From assembly GCA_021813445.1 (NCBI GenBank), contig JAKAKP010000088.1, positions 1 through 51,841 on the forward strand: DNA of 51,841 nt, written 5' to 3'. Under the pieces are notes generated by a model, which saw only the letters and a list, made by a program, of their open reading frames with translations, was not told where the DNA came from and did not search any database. Both the position numbers and the translations under genes were made by a program. Below, piece after piece: positions 19,215-28,191 of this stretch. How positions within the stretch are numbered: the first letter of the stretch is position 1; each line of letters opens with the position of its first letter. The DNA comes from Deltaproteobacteria bacterium (GTDB lineage Bacteria; Desulfobacterota; Desulfobaccia; Desulfobaccales; 0-14-0-80-60-11).

Positions 19215-20586
19215 CCAAGTCTCCAGAAAGTTGCCGCAGCCTGATTACCGCCAGATTGTAGTCCAGGTCCTTAAGAAAAGCGTTTTTCTGGGACTCCATC
19301 AGTCCCTTGCGCCCGTCCAGATATACAGCCAGAGGTTCTCCGCCGGAATGATAACGGATATCGGCCTGCCGTTCTTTGAGGCGCGCCAGTTCTTCCTGGG
19401 CTTGGGCCGATTTCCGGGAAGCATCCGCGGACCGTACGTTTTCCTGGGCCTCCTGCCACTGGTCGGTCAGGAGCAGCCCTTTCTCTTTCGTTTCCGCCTC
19501 AAATTCTCTCATGATGGTTTTCTGCCGGGAGACATTGCGCAAACGTTTAAATCCGTCCCAAACCGGCACTTCCAGCCCCATGGAAACAAACAGGCCCCGG
19601 GAAGAGGAACTTAAGGGGTCAGGAGTCTGGGCGCCCATGAAAAAAGAGGGAAGTAATTTGGCCTTGGCCAGCAAAATATTATACCTTTGCAGCTCTTGCT
19701 TTAGGGCTCCGATCTTGAGCTCGTAAGAATGGTTCTTGGCCTGGTCCAGGCTGGCTGCGGCCGGATCAAAGGCTCCAGTGACCTGGCGCTTCGCATCTTT
19801 GCAGTCCACCTCCAGAGACTGGCCTGGTTTCATGCCGATGAAGGCCTGCAAATTATCCCGGAGCCGCTTCTGGGAATAGGCAATATGTTCTTTTTCGGCC
19901 TGGGCTCCGGCCAACTCCTGCTCGGCCACCTTGAGCTCCAGAGAGGTGACGGTGCCCAACTGCATCCGCTTTTGTAAAAAAACCAGATTCTGCCGGTTTA
20001 GATCGATGAGGTCATCCTGACGGGCCGCGGCTTTTTGCAGGGCCTCCATCTCCAGGTACATCTTGGCCAGTTTGCGGATCCCTTCGGAAATGACTTGCAT
20101 ATGGGCCAGTATGGCTATTTGCGTAATTATCTTCCTGGCCTGCAGGCTGAAATAGGACTCAATGGGATTATAATTGCTGCTGACAAAATTCAGGGAATAA
20201 GCCTTGCTGCTGATATCCCGGGGCTGGTTGACATAGTATTGGGTGCGGAAGGTTACGGGGGGGATGAATTCATACTTGCTGTCTTTTTCATCCAGCCGTT
20301 TGACCTCAATTTCCAGGGAACTTTTGGTGAAATAAGGGGACTTCCTGATGGCCAGCCGCACCGCTCGATCAAAGTTCAGGGGACCGGTGACGGCTTCGGC
20401 CTCCTGCGTGCCGGCCCCGCTGGCGGCTTCATTGCCTTGGGCCGTCAACACCGCGGCCCCCAGGGCCGTTGCCAGAAAAATCACCGCCAGGGCAAAGGAA
20501 ACCTTTCCCCGCAACCGCGCCCTAGTCTTCCCCGGGTGCGGCCTTGTTGGGCTCTGGCTGGCCGCATTCCCAGGATCAATTTTCAT
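19177..20586 (-). CDS. TolC-family outer membrane efflux protein
   Basis: About 469 residues with a signal-anchor-like segment (about 30-50) and two repeated halves of long amphipathic helices typical of TolC. ATG 20586 is preferred to the longer reading from 20643: it overlaps the TGA of the ATPase gene (20576-20578) by 11 bp, and the peptide MKIDPGN is followed by the export signal. An unusually long polar stretch of about 28 residues precedes the hydrophobic part. It probably forms the outer-membrane duct for the adjacent MacA/MacB-like pump. Confidence 0.87.
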   Translation of the reverse strand: MKIDPGNAASQSPTRPHPGKTRARLRGKVSFALAVIFLATALGAAVLTAQGNEAASGAGTQEAEAVTGPLNFDRAVRLAIRKSPYFTKSSLEIEVKRLDEKDSKYEFIPPVTFRTQYYVNQPRDISSKAYSLNFVSSNYNPIESYFSLQARKIITQIAILAHMQVISEGIRKLAKMYLEMEALQKAAARQDDLIDLNRQNLVFLQKRMQLGTVTSLELKVAEQELAGAQAEKEHIAYSQKRLRDNLQAFIGMKPGQSLEVDCKDAKRQVTGAFDPAAASLDQAKNHSYELKIGALKQELQRYNILLAKAKLLPSFFMGAQTPDPLSSSSRGLFVSMGLEVPVWDGFKRLRNVSRQKTIMREFEAETKEKGLLLTDQWQEAQENVRSADASRKSAQAQEELARLKERQADIRYHSGGEPLAVYLDGRKGLMESQKNAFLKDLDYNLAVIRLRQLSGDLDASYVDANSWQQ

Positions 20587-21283
20587 TGAGGATGCCGTCT
20601 TCCAGAGAAAATACGCGGGTACAGCGGGAAGCCACTTCCGCATCGTGGGTCACTACGATCAAGGCAGTATCTCCGGTAGCCACGATCTGTTCAAAATGCT
20701 CCATAACCATGTGGCCGTTAGCGCGATCAAGATGGCCGGTGGGTTCGTCAGCCAGGATGACCAGGGGTTGATTGACCAGGGCCCGGGCAATTGCCACCCG
20801 TTGTCGTTCTCCCCCGGAAAGGTAATTCGCCGGATGATGGATCCGGTGGGCCAGGTTCACCCTCTCCAGGGCCGCCAGGATTCTCGCGGGCCGTTCCTGG
20901 CGCTCGACTTTGGCGTACACCAGGGGGAACTCCAGGTTTTCATAGACCGTGGAGTTTTCAAACAGGTCGCAATTCTGAAAGACAAAGCCCACCCGCCGGC
21001 GGCGAAACTCCGCTTGGGCCGCCCGGCTCAAGTCGAGCATATTCTGCCCCATAAACTGATAATTTCCTGAGGAAGCCGGCAGCAGCAGCCCCAGAATAAA
21101 AAGCAGGGTGGACTTGCCCGAGCCGGAGGGGCCCATCACCGCCAGCATCTCTCCCGGGCGCACTTCCAGGTTGACGCCCCGGAGCACAGGGATGACCCCG
21201 TGGCCGTTGCTGTAATGCTTGGACAGGCGAGTGACCTGGATCAAAGGGCGGTCATTCCGGGCGGCAACAAATTCCTTACTCAT
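20576..21283 (-). CDS. MacB/LolD-type ABC transporter ATPase
   Basis: 235 residues with Walker A GPSGSGKST (51-59), signature LSGGERQRVAIARAL and Walker B ILADEPTGHLD. It is the stand-alone ATPase of the MacB/LolD family, which uses ATP to drive a mechanical cycle moving substrates from the periplasm or inner membrane outward. The permease is a separate gene, not fused as in E. coli MacB. Its ATG overlaps the stop codon of the permease gene by 8 bp. Related LolD complexes move lipoproteins, so lipid cargo would be within the family's range. Confidence 0.92.
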   Translation of the reverse strand: MSKEFVAARNDRPLIQVTRLSKHYSNGHGVIPVLRGVNLEVRPGEMLAVMGPSGSGKSTLLFILGLLLPASSGNYQFMGQNMLDLSRAAQAEFRRRRVGFVFQNCDLFENSTVYENLEFPLVYAKVERQERPARILAALERVNLAHRIHHPANYLSGGERQRVAIARALVNQPLVILADEPTGHLDRANGHMVMEHFEQIVATGDTALIVVTHDAEVASRCTRVFSLEDGILNEN

Positions 21284-22508
21284 AGCGAATGGCGCTTACC
21301 ACTTCCATCCGGCTGGCCTGCAGGGAGGGATAAATCCCCGCAGCCACCCCCAGTCCCACAGCCACCAGGAGTCCCAAGATGACGCACATCAGAAACAGAC
21401 CCTGTCCCGGATGGCTGTGGATCATTAAACTGGTGACCTCCACGGACACCCACCCCAGAGCGCTGCCCAACAGGGAGGCGGCCACGCTGAGGCATACGGC
21501 CTCTGCCAGGAACTGGGCCATAATGGCCTGATCCTCAGCGCCCATGGCCTTTTTCAAGCCGATTTCCCGGGTGCGGGAGCGGACCGCGGCCATCATCACC
21601 GTCCAGATGCCCACTCCTCCCAGAATCAAGGTGGCCACAATGGAACTGTAAATGAACAACTCCACCCACCAGGCTATCGCCTTTACCCGCTGCAGTTGAT
21701 CCCAAAGCACCTCCACCTTGAGACCTTGTACCGGCTGCACCGCCAGAATGGCTCCAGGAATAAGAGGCGCAACTTTCTCCACGTCTTCCCAGGTGCGGCA
21801 CCGCAAATAAATGCGGTTCGCCGGGCTGACCCCTTGGATGCGGTCTTCGGCGGTGGTCAAAGGCACAAAGGCAAAATGGGTGTAATCCCCCAGCCCCGCA
21901 CCGTTTAAAACGGCAGTTACCGTGTAGAGTTCTTGCTGAATGGAGATTTTGGAACCCTTAACATCTTTACGGCCAAAAATGCTGCGGGCCAATTCCGAAC
22001 CTAAGATGACCACCCGCTTGCGGTCTTTCATGTCCTGGGCGGTGAAAAACTGGCCTTTCCCGGGGGATAGGCCGTTGACCTTCCAGAAGGATTCATCCAC
22101 CCCCAGCATGGAGCAGTTGAAATCTTGCCCTTCCCAACTGCCGACCACCCAGGGATGGTGTACCGTCAGGCTCGCATCCCTCACCCCCGGCAGCTTCCGC
22201 AAAGCCTCCACCGAAGAGGAATAAAACCATTGATGTTCAAAGGAGGGACGCCTATCGAAGTAAACCCGGATAAGAGTAGCTTTGCCCAGCAGTTCCAGAT
22301 CGTGGTTAAAATTTTTCTTAAGGTCCCGGCCCATGGTGATAATGGTGATGAAACCGGCGGTGCCGATGGCGATAGCCAATATTACCCCCCAATAGCGCCG
22401 CCGGTGGCGCAACAACTGCCGGATGCTGACCCGCATTAAGTCACCGAGTCTCACAGGAAAAGATCTCCTCATTATAACTCGGCAAAAATCTTTGATTTCT
22501 CGAATCAA
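21276..22508 (-). CDS. MacB/FtsX-type ABC transporter permease
   Basis: 410 residues with the MacB layout: one membrane segment near residues 40-62, a periplasmic domain of about 220 residues, then three membrane segments (about 290-312, 335-360, 375-398). The end SLQASRMEVVSAIRYE is the conserved MacB/FtsX C-terminus. TTG 22508 overlaps the synthase stop codon (TTGA); internal ATG codons at 22472 or 22436 are alternative starts. It forms the membrane part of the pump with the ATPase, adaptor and TolC-like protein downstream. Confidence 0.88.
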   Translation of the reverse strand: MIREIKDFCRVIMRRSFPVRLGDLMRVSIRQLLRHRRRYWGVILAIAIGTAGFITIITMGRDLKKNFNHDLELLGKATLIRVYFDRRPSFEHQWFYSSSVEALRKLPGVRDASLTVHHPWVVGSWEGQDFNCSMLGVDESFWKVNGLSPGKGQFFTAQDMKDRKRVVILGSELARSIFGRKDVKGSKISIQQELYTVTAVLNGAGLGDYTHFAFVPLTTAEDRIQGVSPANRIYLRCRTWEDVEKVAPLIPGAILAVQPVQGLKVEVLWDQLQRVKAIAWWVELFIYSSIVATLILGGVGIWTVMMAAVRSRTREIGLKKAMGAEDQAIMAQFLAEAVCLSVAASLLGSALGWVSVEVTSLMIHSHPGQGLFLMCVILGLLVAVGLGVAAGIYPSLQASRMEVVSAIRYE

Positions 22509-23773
22509 ATGCGCAGGCTCTGGGACGAAAAATCGTCTTTTGCCAGAAAAGGCTCTCGACCTTCTAAATCCCTAGACCGGATCCGGTGTTTTCTGGCCAG
22601 CCGATCCAGGACTTCGAGGACGAATTCTATCTGCCGATCTTCATGAGTGCTCATATAGGCAGTACGAATCACGGCTTGTCCTTTGGGTACCGCCGGGAAA
22701 ATGGCTGGCAGGGCAAACACGCCTTCTTGGAACAGGTCCCGGGCAAAATCAAAGGCCTTCTGGTCGTCCCCGATATAGATAGGAATGATGGGGGTTTTGG
22801 AGTCCTTAGTAATGAGACCGATCTCGCGGTAGCCGGCATGCACTCTTCTGGCAATCTCCCAAAGGCGGCTCACCCGCTCCGGTTCTTTTTCCAATACGTC
22901 CAGGCAACCCAGCACCGTGGCTGCATTACTGGCAGGCAAAGCCGCGGAAAAGATCAGGGGCCGGGAGTTGTGGCGCAAATATTCCAGGACATCTTCATCG
23001 TCCGCGGCAATGAACCCCCCCACCGACGCCAGGGCCTTGCTGAAAGTGCCCATGATGAAGTCCACCTGGCTGCTCAGGCCGAAGTGGGCCACTGTGCCCC
23101 GGCCACCGGGACCCATCACCCCCAAACCATGGGCATCGTCCAGATAGATGAGCAGGTCCGGATATTCCGCTTTCAATCGCACCAGTTCTGGTAGAGGAGA
23201 CATATCACCGGACATGCTGAACACCCCTTCGGTGATCAGCAGCACCAGGGATTGGCTGTTTTTCTCCTTGATGGAAGCGAGTTTCCGAACTGCGGCCTCA
23301 ACATCGTTATGGGCAAAAGGGATCAGGCGGGCCCGGGAGGCCTGGCAACCTTCAAAGATGCTGGCATGGTTTTCACGGTCGCACAAGATGACATCTTGAG
23401 GCGTCAGCAAACAGGCGATGGCTCCCAGATTGGTGCTGAAGCCGGTGACGTGCACCACCGCTTTCTTCTTGTGGACGAAAGCCGCCAGACGCTCTTCCAA
23501 GACTTCATGCAAAACCAGATTGCCGCAAAGGAATCGGGACCCCCCCGCCCCTGTGCCCCATCTGCGCATGGCCTTTGCGGATGCTTCCATTACCCGGGGG
23601 TCATGGCTCAATCCCAGGTAATCGTTAGAACCGATCATAACCAACCGTCGTCCGTCCACTTCCACCTCAGTCCCCCAGGACCGGGATAACGGACGGAAAT
23701 AAGGGTAATAACCCTCATTTTTGGCGGATTGCACGTGGCGCGCGAAAGGTTGGCAGCGAGTTTTTAGAGACAT
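22505..23773 (-). CDS. Alpha-oxoamine synthase, serine palmitoyltransferase-like
   Basis: A PLP enzyme that condenses an amino acid with an acyl thioester. Lys246 in TFSKAL should bind PLP; LDDAHG (211-216) and His136 fit the fold. The N-terminal GYYPYFRPLS, the VMIGSNDYLGL stretch and GTGAGGSRFLCGN resemble bacterial serine palmitoyltransferases more than BioF or KBL, as does the 422-residue length with a C-terminal tail. It is the first gene of the minus-strand run and has its own promoter. The acyltransferase of the YghO type in the same operon supports a sphingoid-base product. BioF-like activity is the alternative, but no biotin genes are near. Confidence 0.8.
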   Translation of the reverse strand: MSLKTRCQPFARHVQSAKNEGYYPYFRPLSRSWGTEVEVDGRRLVMIGSNDYLGLSHDPRVMEASAKAMRRWGTGAGGSRFLCGNLVLHEVLEERLAAFVHKKKAVVHVTGFSTNLGAIACLLTPQDVILCDRENHASIFEGCQASRARLIPFAHNDVEAAVRKLASIKEKNSQSLVLLITEGVFSMSGDMSPLPELVRLKAEYPDLLIYLDDAHGLGVMGPGGRGTVAHFGLSSQVDFIMGTFSKALASVGGFIAADDEDVLEYLRHNSRPLIFSAALPASNAATVLGCLDVLEKEPERVSRLWEIARRVHAGYREIGLITKDSKTPIIPIYIGDDQKAFDFARDLFQEGVFALPAIFPAVPKGQAVIRTAYMSTHEDRQIEFVLEVLDRLARKHRIRSRDLEGREPFLAKDDFSSQSLRI

Positions 23774-23808
23774 ATCAAGAATCTGTTCCTCCCCCGTATG
23801 TCCTTATC

Positions 23809-23837
23809 GTTTTAATGGTATCTGCGGAAAAAGTCAA
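23809..23837 (-). promoter_or_regulatory. Sigma70-type promoter of the lipid-type operon
   Basis: On the minus strand TTGACT (23832-23837), a 17-bp spacer, and TAAAAC (23809-23814) lie about 36 bp before the synthase ATG. A GGGGGAGGAA ribosome-site region lies at about 23787-23796. No other promoter of this quality was seen inside the run of ten genes. Confidence 0.55.
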
Positions 23838-24150
23838 CCGTATATCGCCAGGTCTTTAGTTAGGCAGCAAGACCTTTTCCCCCTGAGAACGACTTGATGC
23901 CGCCTACCATAAACGAATTTTAGGATCCAAGTCGACTAGCCCCCCGGCAAGCACTTGGATTCGCAAACCTACTGGCCTCCCTTCTTCTGGTAAATTAAGT
24001 CTATCCCTTTTGTACCTATAGTAAGGGATAATTTGTTTTTATACCAGAATAAAAAGACCTATGGAAAGAAAAATATCTATAATTATCGCCCTTGTTAAAC
24101 TACCGGGGCTCAGGACTTCCCAATAATTTTGATTTTCCTTTGCAAAACAA
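23838..24150. other. Gap between the two minus-strand transcription units
   Basis: About 310 bp with no gene. A GGTCTT/AAGACC inverted repeat (about 23850-23874) lies just upstream of the operon promoter and could be an operator. The section 24000-24130 is AT-rich. I see no clear terminator for the gene at 24151-25515. Confidence 0.4.
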
Positions 24151-25515
24151 CTACCTATGAGACTGTTCCCGGCTCGCTTCCCCACTACCGGCAAGAAAAC
24201 GGCGGATGTTCACCGCCTCCCCCCAGGTAAGATGCAGGCGCTCCGGATACCAGAACTCTGGCGGCACCTGCGCCTGCGCGCCCCCCGGTGCGGATGCCGC
24301 GACCTGATCCAGGTGTTGATAAAAATTCCGGGACGCCCGGCTCATCCGTCCATAGAGCCTCTCCCAGTGCGGCAGGCTGCAGATCTGGCCTCCCACCATA
24401 ACCGCCAGGACCGCCAGTGGCAAAAGCCGGACCACGGTGCTGGACCGCATCTGCCTTTGGAGAATGCTCCAGGCCGCGCCCAAGAGCAACAGGGTCCCCA
24501 TCAGTGTGTACACCGCGTAACGGGGGGCAAAGGCCTGGTTCACTCCTCTCTGATAGCGGGCCAGGGACACCAGAAAGATGGGCAAGGCATTGAAAATCAG
24601 GGCCCAAAGCCCTAACCGCTTCTCCTTGACATTACCCCGGCGCCAGATCAGGGCCACGCTCAAAACCAGAGCCGCGGCTCCCGCGATGTGGGCCCAAACC
24701 GGAAAATGGTAGTGCCCCCAAAACAGATACATGAAAGGGGAGAGAAAAGCTCCCACAAACCAGTGCACCAGATAAAGGGGTCCGGGCAGGCCTTCCCAAA
24801 TCCCCCGGTTGGTATAGGAGGTAGCCGCAAAGCCCGCATAATGAAAGTACCCCAGGGAAAAAGCCAGGAAAGCCAGCCCCACCGCCGCGCTCACCGCCCA
24901 GAATCGGCGCCGCTGCTCTTTGCCTCCCAGGATGGCGATGTACAGAGGCAAGCTCCAGACCGCCAACAGAGTAAAATTCCAGGAAACCAAGGAAAGCCAG
25001 ACGCACAGGCTGATGCCCGCCAACGCGGCCCGGGAGGAGGTATCCAGATAATGCCGGGTCAACAGCAGGGCCAGCAGGAAAAGGTTGAAACAGAGCAAGG
25101 CATTATTGTAGAAGGCCACATCGGTCAGGCTGGTATGGGCCGCGGCGCCGCCGTAAAACAACCCCAGGACCAAGGCTGCGACCGGAGGGAAGTGCTGCCG
25201 CAAAAACAGGTAGAACTGAAAGGCCAGCACCCCGCTGAGCAGGCAGTTAATCAGCAGCAGAGTGGAGTACCCCTCTCCGAAGGTATGAGCCAGGCCGTAA
25301 TAGACCGCCCGGGACAACGGCATCCAGACTTCCCCGTCGGGCATGGCCAAGAACTGCCAAAAGGAATGGCTCACCAATTGGGCCAGGAGGGGCCAGTCGT
25401 CTTCCATAAAAAAATAGTGACCGGGACGCCAGAATAAGACTACTGGCAGGACCAGGAAGAGCAAGGCCACCAATGCCAGATAAATACCCCGGGGATGGGA
25501 TGGTTCACGTCTCAC
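24151..25515 (-). CDS. Polytopic membrane protein, GT-C-like
   Basis: 454 residues with about ten hydrophobic segments. MEDDW after the first membrane segment (near residue 38) is the acidic loop expected in GT-C glycosyltransferases that use lipid-phosphate sugars. It has a different length and sequence from the GT-C-like protein at 15250-17088. Neighbouring GT2, deacetylase and GT4 genes point to surface glycan assembly. ATG 25515 starts only 21 bp inside the flank of the MITE-like element at 25539, so its promoter may have been affected by that insertion. No acceptor or donor is predictable. Confidence 0.6.
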   Translation of the reverse strand: MRREPSHPRGIYLALVALLFLVLPVVLFWRPGHYFFMEDDWPLLAQLVSHSFWQFLAMPDGEVWMPLSRAVYYGLAHTFGEGYSTLLLINCLLSGVLAFQFYLFLRQHFPPVAALVLGLFYGGAAAHTSLTDVAFYNNALLCFNLFLLALLLTRHYLDTSSRAALAGISLCVWLSLVSWNFTLLAVWSLPLYIAILGGKEQRRRFWAVSAAVGLAFLAFSLGYFHYAGFAATSYTNRGIWEGLPGPLYLVHWFVGAFLSPFMYLFWGHYHFPVWAHIAGAAALVLSVALIWRRGNVKEKRLGLWALIFNALPIFLVSLARYQRGVNQAFAPRYAVYTLMGTLLLLGAAWSILQRQMRSSTVVRLLPLAVLAVMVGGQICSLPHWERLYGRMSRASRNFYQHLDQVAASAPGGAQAQVPPEFWYPERLHLTWGEAVNIRRFLAGSGEASREQSHR

Positions 25516-25538
25516 GAGATTCTCTTCCGCGACTATTA

Positions 25539-25656
25539 TACTAATTTGATGTCAAACATAGAGTTATGTTTTGGTAGGGCGGGCCTCCGTGCCCGCCTGT
25601 GGCCCGCAGCACTATGATTCATTTTTCAAAACTCTACCTTTGATGTCAAATTGGTA
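25539..25656. mobile_element. MITE-like element with IS630-type ends
   Basis: 118 bp with imperfect terminal inverted repeats of about 30 bp: TACTAATTTGATGTCAAA at the left and the complement of TACCAATTTGACATCAAA at the right, followed by a shared TAGAGTT block. It starts and ends with TA, the target of IS630/Tc1 elements. The centre contains a GGCGGGC/GCCCGCC hairpin and no ORF. Its right end matches the left end of the IS630-like element at 51730 at about 15 of 18 positions, so that transposase family probably mobilised it. Confidence 0.65.
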
Positions 25657-26042
25657 TTAATATGCGGCCCTTAAAAACACCGCTTTCCCCTCTTTGTCCA
25701 AAGAAGGGCTTATCCCTGCCGGGCTTATTATACCGGACCCGGATTTTTGCCTATCCAGCTTAATAAAGCTCTTCCCTGGTATGTTTTCGGCGCAAATTAA
25801 TTAAAAATTAATGAAGATAAGAGCCAGGGGCTCTCCTTCCAGGTGTCTTGCCACCGCCAGTCACTGGCCGCGGTACCTGGATGAAAATGATAGCGGTCTC
25901 TCCTTCCCCCCTGCTCAGTCTCCGGTATGGCTCTAGCCTAGATCTATGGCAGTAGAGTTGCTTTTTGCCGGTGACTCCTGTATGAAGTGAAGGAAGCGCA
26001 CGATTGCGCAATATATCAGAGGCACGAACAGGGGGAAAGAAT
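25657..26042. other. Gap upstream of the GT2 gene
   Basis: About 385 bp between divergent genes. An ORF of 88 codons can be read on the minus strand (25808-26074), but its start lies inside the GT2 gene and its composition gives no reason to believe it. No promoter of high quality, repeat family member or RNA gene was recognised. Confidence 0.4.
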
Positions 26043-26843
26043 TTGTTGGCCGGGAAAAAGGTGCTGGTGGTCATGCCCGCTTACAATGCCGCCCGCACCC
26101 TGGAACGCACTTTTCAAGACATTCCCTTCGATATCGTGGACGAAGTTTTGCTGGTGGATGACGCGTCCCGTGACGAAACCCTGGAAATCGCACGCCGTCT
26201 GGGCATCCGCTGTTTTTTGCACGAACGCAACCTGGGTTATGGCCGCAACCAAAAGACCTGCTACACCGAAGCCCTGGCCTCAGACGCGGACATCGTGGTC
26301 ATGCTCCACCCGGATTATCAATATTCTCCCAAGATCATTCCCGCGCTGGCCGGGTTGGTGGCCAGCGGCGAATATGACGCGGCCCTGGGCTCCCGCATCC
26401 TGGGGGGCAAGGCCCGCCAAGGCGGCATGCCCGTCTATAAATATCTGGCCAACCGTTTCCTCACTGCGTTCGAGAATCTGCTCCTGGGGGCCAAGCTCTC
26501 GGAATACCACACCGGTTTCCGGGCCTTTTCCCGCCAGGTGCTGGAGACCCTGCCCCTCTGGGAAAACTCCGACGATTTTGTCTTCGATAATGAAATGCTG
26601 GCCCAAACCATCTTTTTCGGCTTCCGGGTGGGAGAAGTCTCCTGCCCTACCCGCTATTTCCCGGAGGCCTCTTCCATCAATTTCACCCGGAGCGTGAAAT
26701 ACGGTCTGGGGGTGTTGGCTACTTCGGTGAAGTTTTTTCTGCAGAAGCAGGGCTGGGGGCAATACCGCATCTTTTCTGCCGCCGGCCGGGGCCTCCAGAA
26801 CCAGTCCTATTATACCCAGCACCCGGCCGGTGACGCGGGCTAG
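26043..26843 (+). CDS. Family 2 glycosyltransferase (dolichyl-phosphate-mannose-synthase-like)
   Basis: A cytoplasmic GT2 enzyme of about 266 residues. [15 protein letters not shown] and [11 protein letters not shown] give the nucleotide-sugar pocket, and [10 protein letters not shown] contains the metal-binding acid residues of this subgroup. There is no C-terminal membrane domain, unlike GtrB-type enzymes. TTG 26043 is favoured because GGGGGA lies 7 nt upstream; an upstream in-frame TTG at 26004 is possible. It probably loads a sugar on a lipid carrier, which would suit the GT-C-like protein encoded divergently next to it. Confidence 0.85.
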   Translation: MLAGKKVLVVMPAYNAARTLERTFQDIPFDIVDEVLLVDDASRDETLEIARRLGIRCFLHERNLGYGRNQKTCYTEALASDADIVVMLHPDYQYSPKIIPALAGLVASGEYDAALGSRILGGKARQGGMPVYKYLANRFLTAFENLLLGAKLSEYHTGFRAFSRQVLETLPLWENSDDFVFDNEMLAQTIFFGFRVGEVSCPTRYFPEASSINFTRSVKYGLGVLATSVKFFLQKQGWGQYRIFSAAGRGLQNQSYYTQHPAGDAG

Positions 26844-26862
26844 CCCCTGCCGCCCCAACGAA

Positions 26863-27090
26863 GTTCAAGGTTCAAGGTTCAAAGTTCAAAGTTGGGTCAA
26901 CCTTAACCCACCGAACGTAAAGCAATTACATATCCGAAATATATTTTTTGTAGGGGCGAACCTTGTGATCGCCCAGGCGCATCGAGGGCAAACACAAGAT
27001 TCCCCCCAGCTTGTCAGCCAAAAAGTCTTACCCGGCGCAGTTCCCAACATTGAACCTTGAACTTTGAACTTTGATCTTTGAACTTTGAAC
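26863..27090. repeat. Inverted pair of GTTCAAR heptad arrays
   Basis: Four head-to-tail 7-bp units (GTTCAAG x2, GTTCAAA x2) at 26863-26890 face six complementary units (mostly TTTGAAC) at 27049-27090, around about 160 bp that include a half copy of the GTAGGGGCGAAC repeat (26951). The arms could form a long foldback. Related arrays lie at 34651 and 51359-51500. Confidence 0.8.
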
Positions 27091-27097
27091 TAATCCC

Positions 27098-28048
27098 CTA
27101 CCCTTTCGTCACCACCACCTGGCCATAAAGTTCCGACAAGGTTATCCCCTCCACTGGCCCGGTTTTCTTAAGCCAGGTCATAAAGGCGCGGATTTTGGCG
27201 ATCAGCCGTTCCACCGTGGCTTCGTCGGGGAATTGGGGGCTGCCCCCGGGGGCAATTTCCGAAGAATGGAAAAACAGGTTGAGCACCCTGCCTCCTCGCC
27301 GCCGGTGCAGCGATGCTGCCAGGCGCATGGACGCCAGGGGATACCAGACGGGGTGGATACCCGCGGCCAGCACGTAACGGAACCGGGAGAGAAGACGCCT
27401 TCCTATAGTGCCGGGAAGGGCTTGAGATAAGAGGTGAATTAGTCGGGGGGTGCCGGCCAGCACCGGCACCATGGTCAGGGGCGCCTCCACCAGGGGCAGC
27501 CCGGTATGGCCGGGCACCGCCAAGGGAAAGGGATCGCTGGGCGCCAGGAAATGCGGGGGCCCCCCGGCTTTTTGGTCCAGGGGCACCATGCTGCTGTCCA
27601 CCCGCAAACCCATCTCCGGCAGCAGGGAGAGCAGCCCCGGCCCCCAGTCAAACCGGCCCATGCGGAAGGAGCGGGGCGTCACCCCCAAATTCTCCCGGAT
27701 GGAGCCCACCAGATTAGCCAGTTTTTCCTTGAGGATGGACAGAGGCATCTTTTCCGAAGGCACCGGTTCCGGTTCAGGAAAATCTGCCAGTGGGGGAGTA
27801 TTCCAGGGGTGGAGGTGGGCGCCGATCTCGGTGCCGTAATGGTCCCGCCAATACTCCAGGACCCGGCGGGACGAGGGGTCCCGGACCGCGTGGTAGGTGA
27901 CCAGCAAGGTCAAGGGGAAGCCGAACTCCCGGGGAATGAACTCCAGGCGCCGCAGATGCGCCACATTGCTGACCCCCGGGGGCACCTGGGCGTATTCCCC
28001 GGAAAAAAGCCCCTCTTCCTCCACGTCGATGCTGATAACCAGCTTCAT
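27098..28048 (-). CDS. WalW-like polysaccharide deacetylase family protein
   Basis: 316 residues, a NodB-type (beta/alpha) fold: N-terminal MKLVISIDVEEEG with the catalytic-type Asp, EIGAHLHPWNTPP with the metal His pair near residue 88, and FRMGRFDWGP near 145. This matches the WalW-like branch, found in polysaccharide loci. ATG 28048 is preferred to the upstream reading from 28075, which begins inside the flank of the repeat at 28061. The likely substrate is an N-acetylated surface glycan; deacetylase activity itself is not proven for this branch. Confidence 0.75.
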   Translation of the reverse strand: MKLVISIDVEEEGLFSGEYAQVPPGVSNVAHLRRLEFIPREFGFPLTLLVTYHAVRDPSSRRVLEYWRDHYGTEIGAHLHPWNTPPLADFPEPEPVPSEKMPLSILKEKLANLVGSIRENLGVTPRSFRMGRFDWGPGLLSLLPEMGLRVDSSMVPLDQKAGGPPHFLAPSDPFPLAVPGHTGLPLVEAPLTMVPVLAGTPRLIHLLSQALPGTIGRRLLSRFRYVLAAGIHPVWYPLASMRLAASLHRRRGGRVLNLFFHSSEIAPGGSPQFPDEATVERLIAKIRAFMTWLKKTGPVEGITLSELYGQVVVTKG

Positions 28049-28060
28049 TTTCAAAAACCT

Positions 28061-28184
28061 TACCACCAAGAACAAAGAGCACCAAGGGTCACAAAGTAGA
28101 AGAATTTTATGCAGGCGGGGAACCCGCCAACATAAAAATATTCTTTGTGATTCTTTGTGTCCTTTGTGCCTTTGTGGTTAATTT
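28061..28184. repeat. Large palindrome, ACAAAG-arm family, copy 1
   Basis: Left arm units ACCAAG/ACAAAG spaced 7-10 bp (28064-28096) are complementary to right-arm CTTTGTG units (28143-28179). The core is a TTATG...CATAA stem around GGCGGG/CCCGCC (28114-28128). It fills the space between two minus-strand genes and reaches to 8 bp from the stop codon of the dehydrogenase gene. Other copies: 36869, 37544 and 45821; arms are conserved, cores differ. Confidence 0.8.
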
Positions 28185-28191
28185 TTTAATT

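Noticed and set aside
25808-26074. Small minus-strand gene of 88 codons
   Set aside because: It starts inside the GT2 gene, has no ribosome site and no recognisable sequence.
26863-27090. CRISPR array
   Set aside because: Units are only 7 bp, contiguous, with no spacers, and no cas gene is present.
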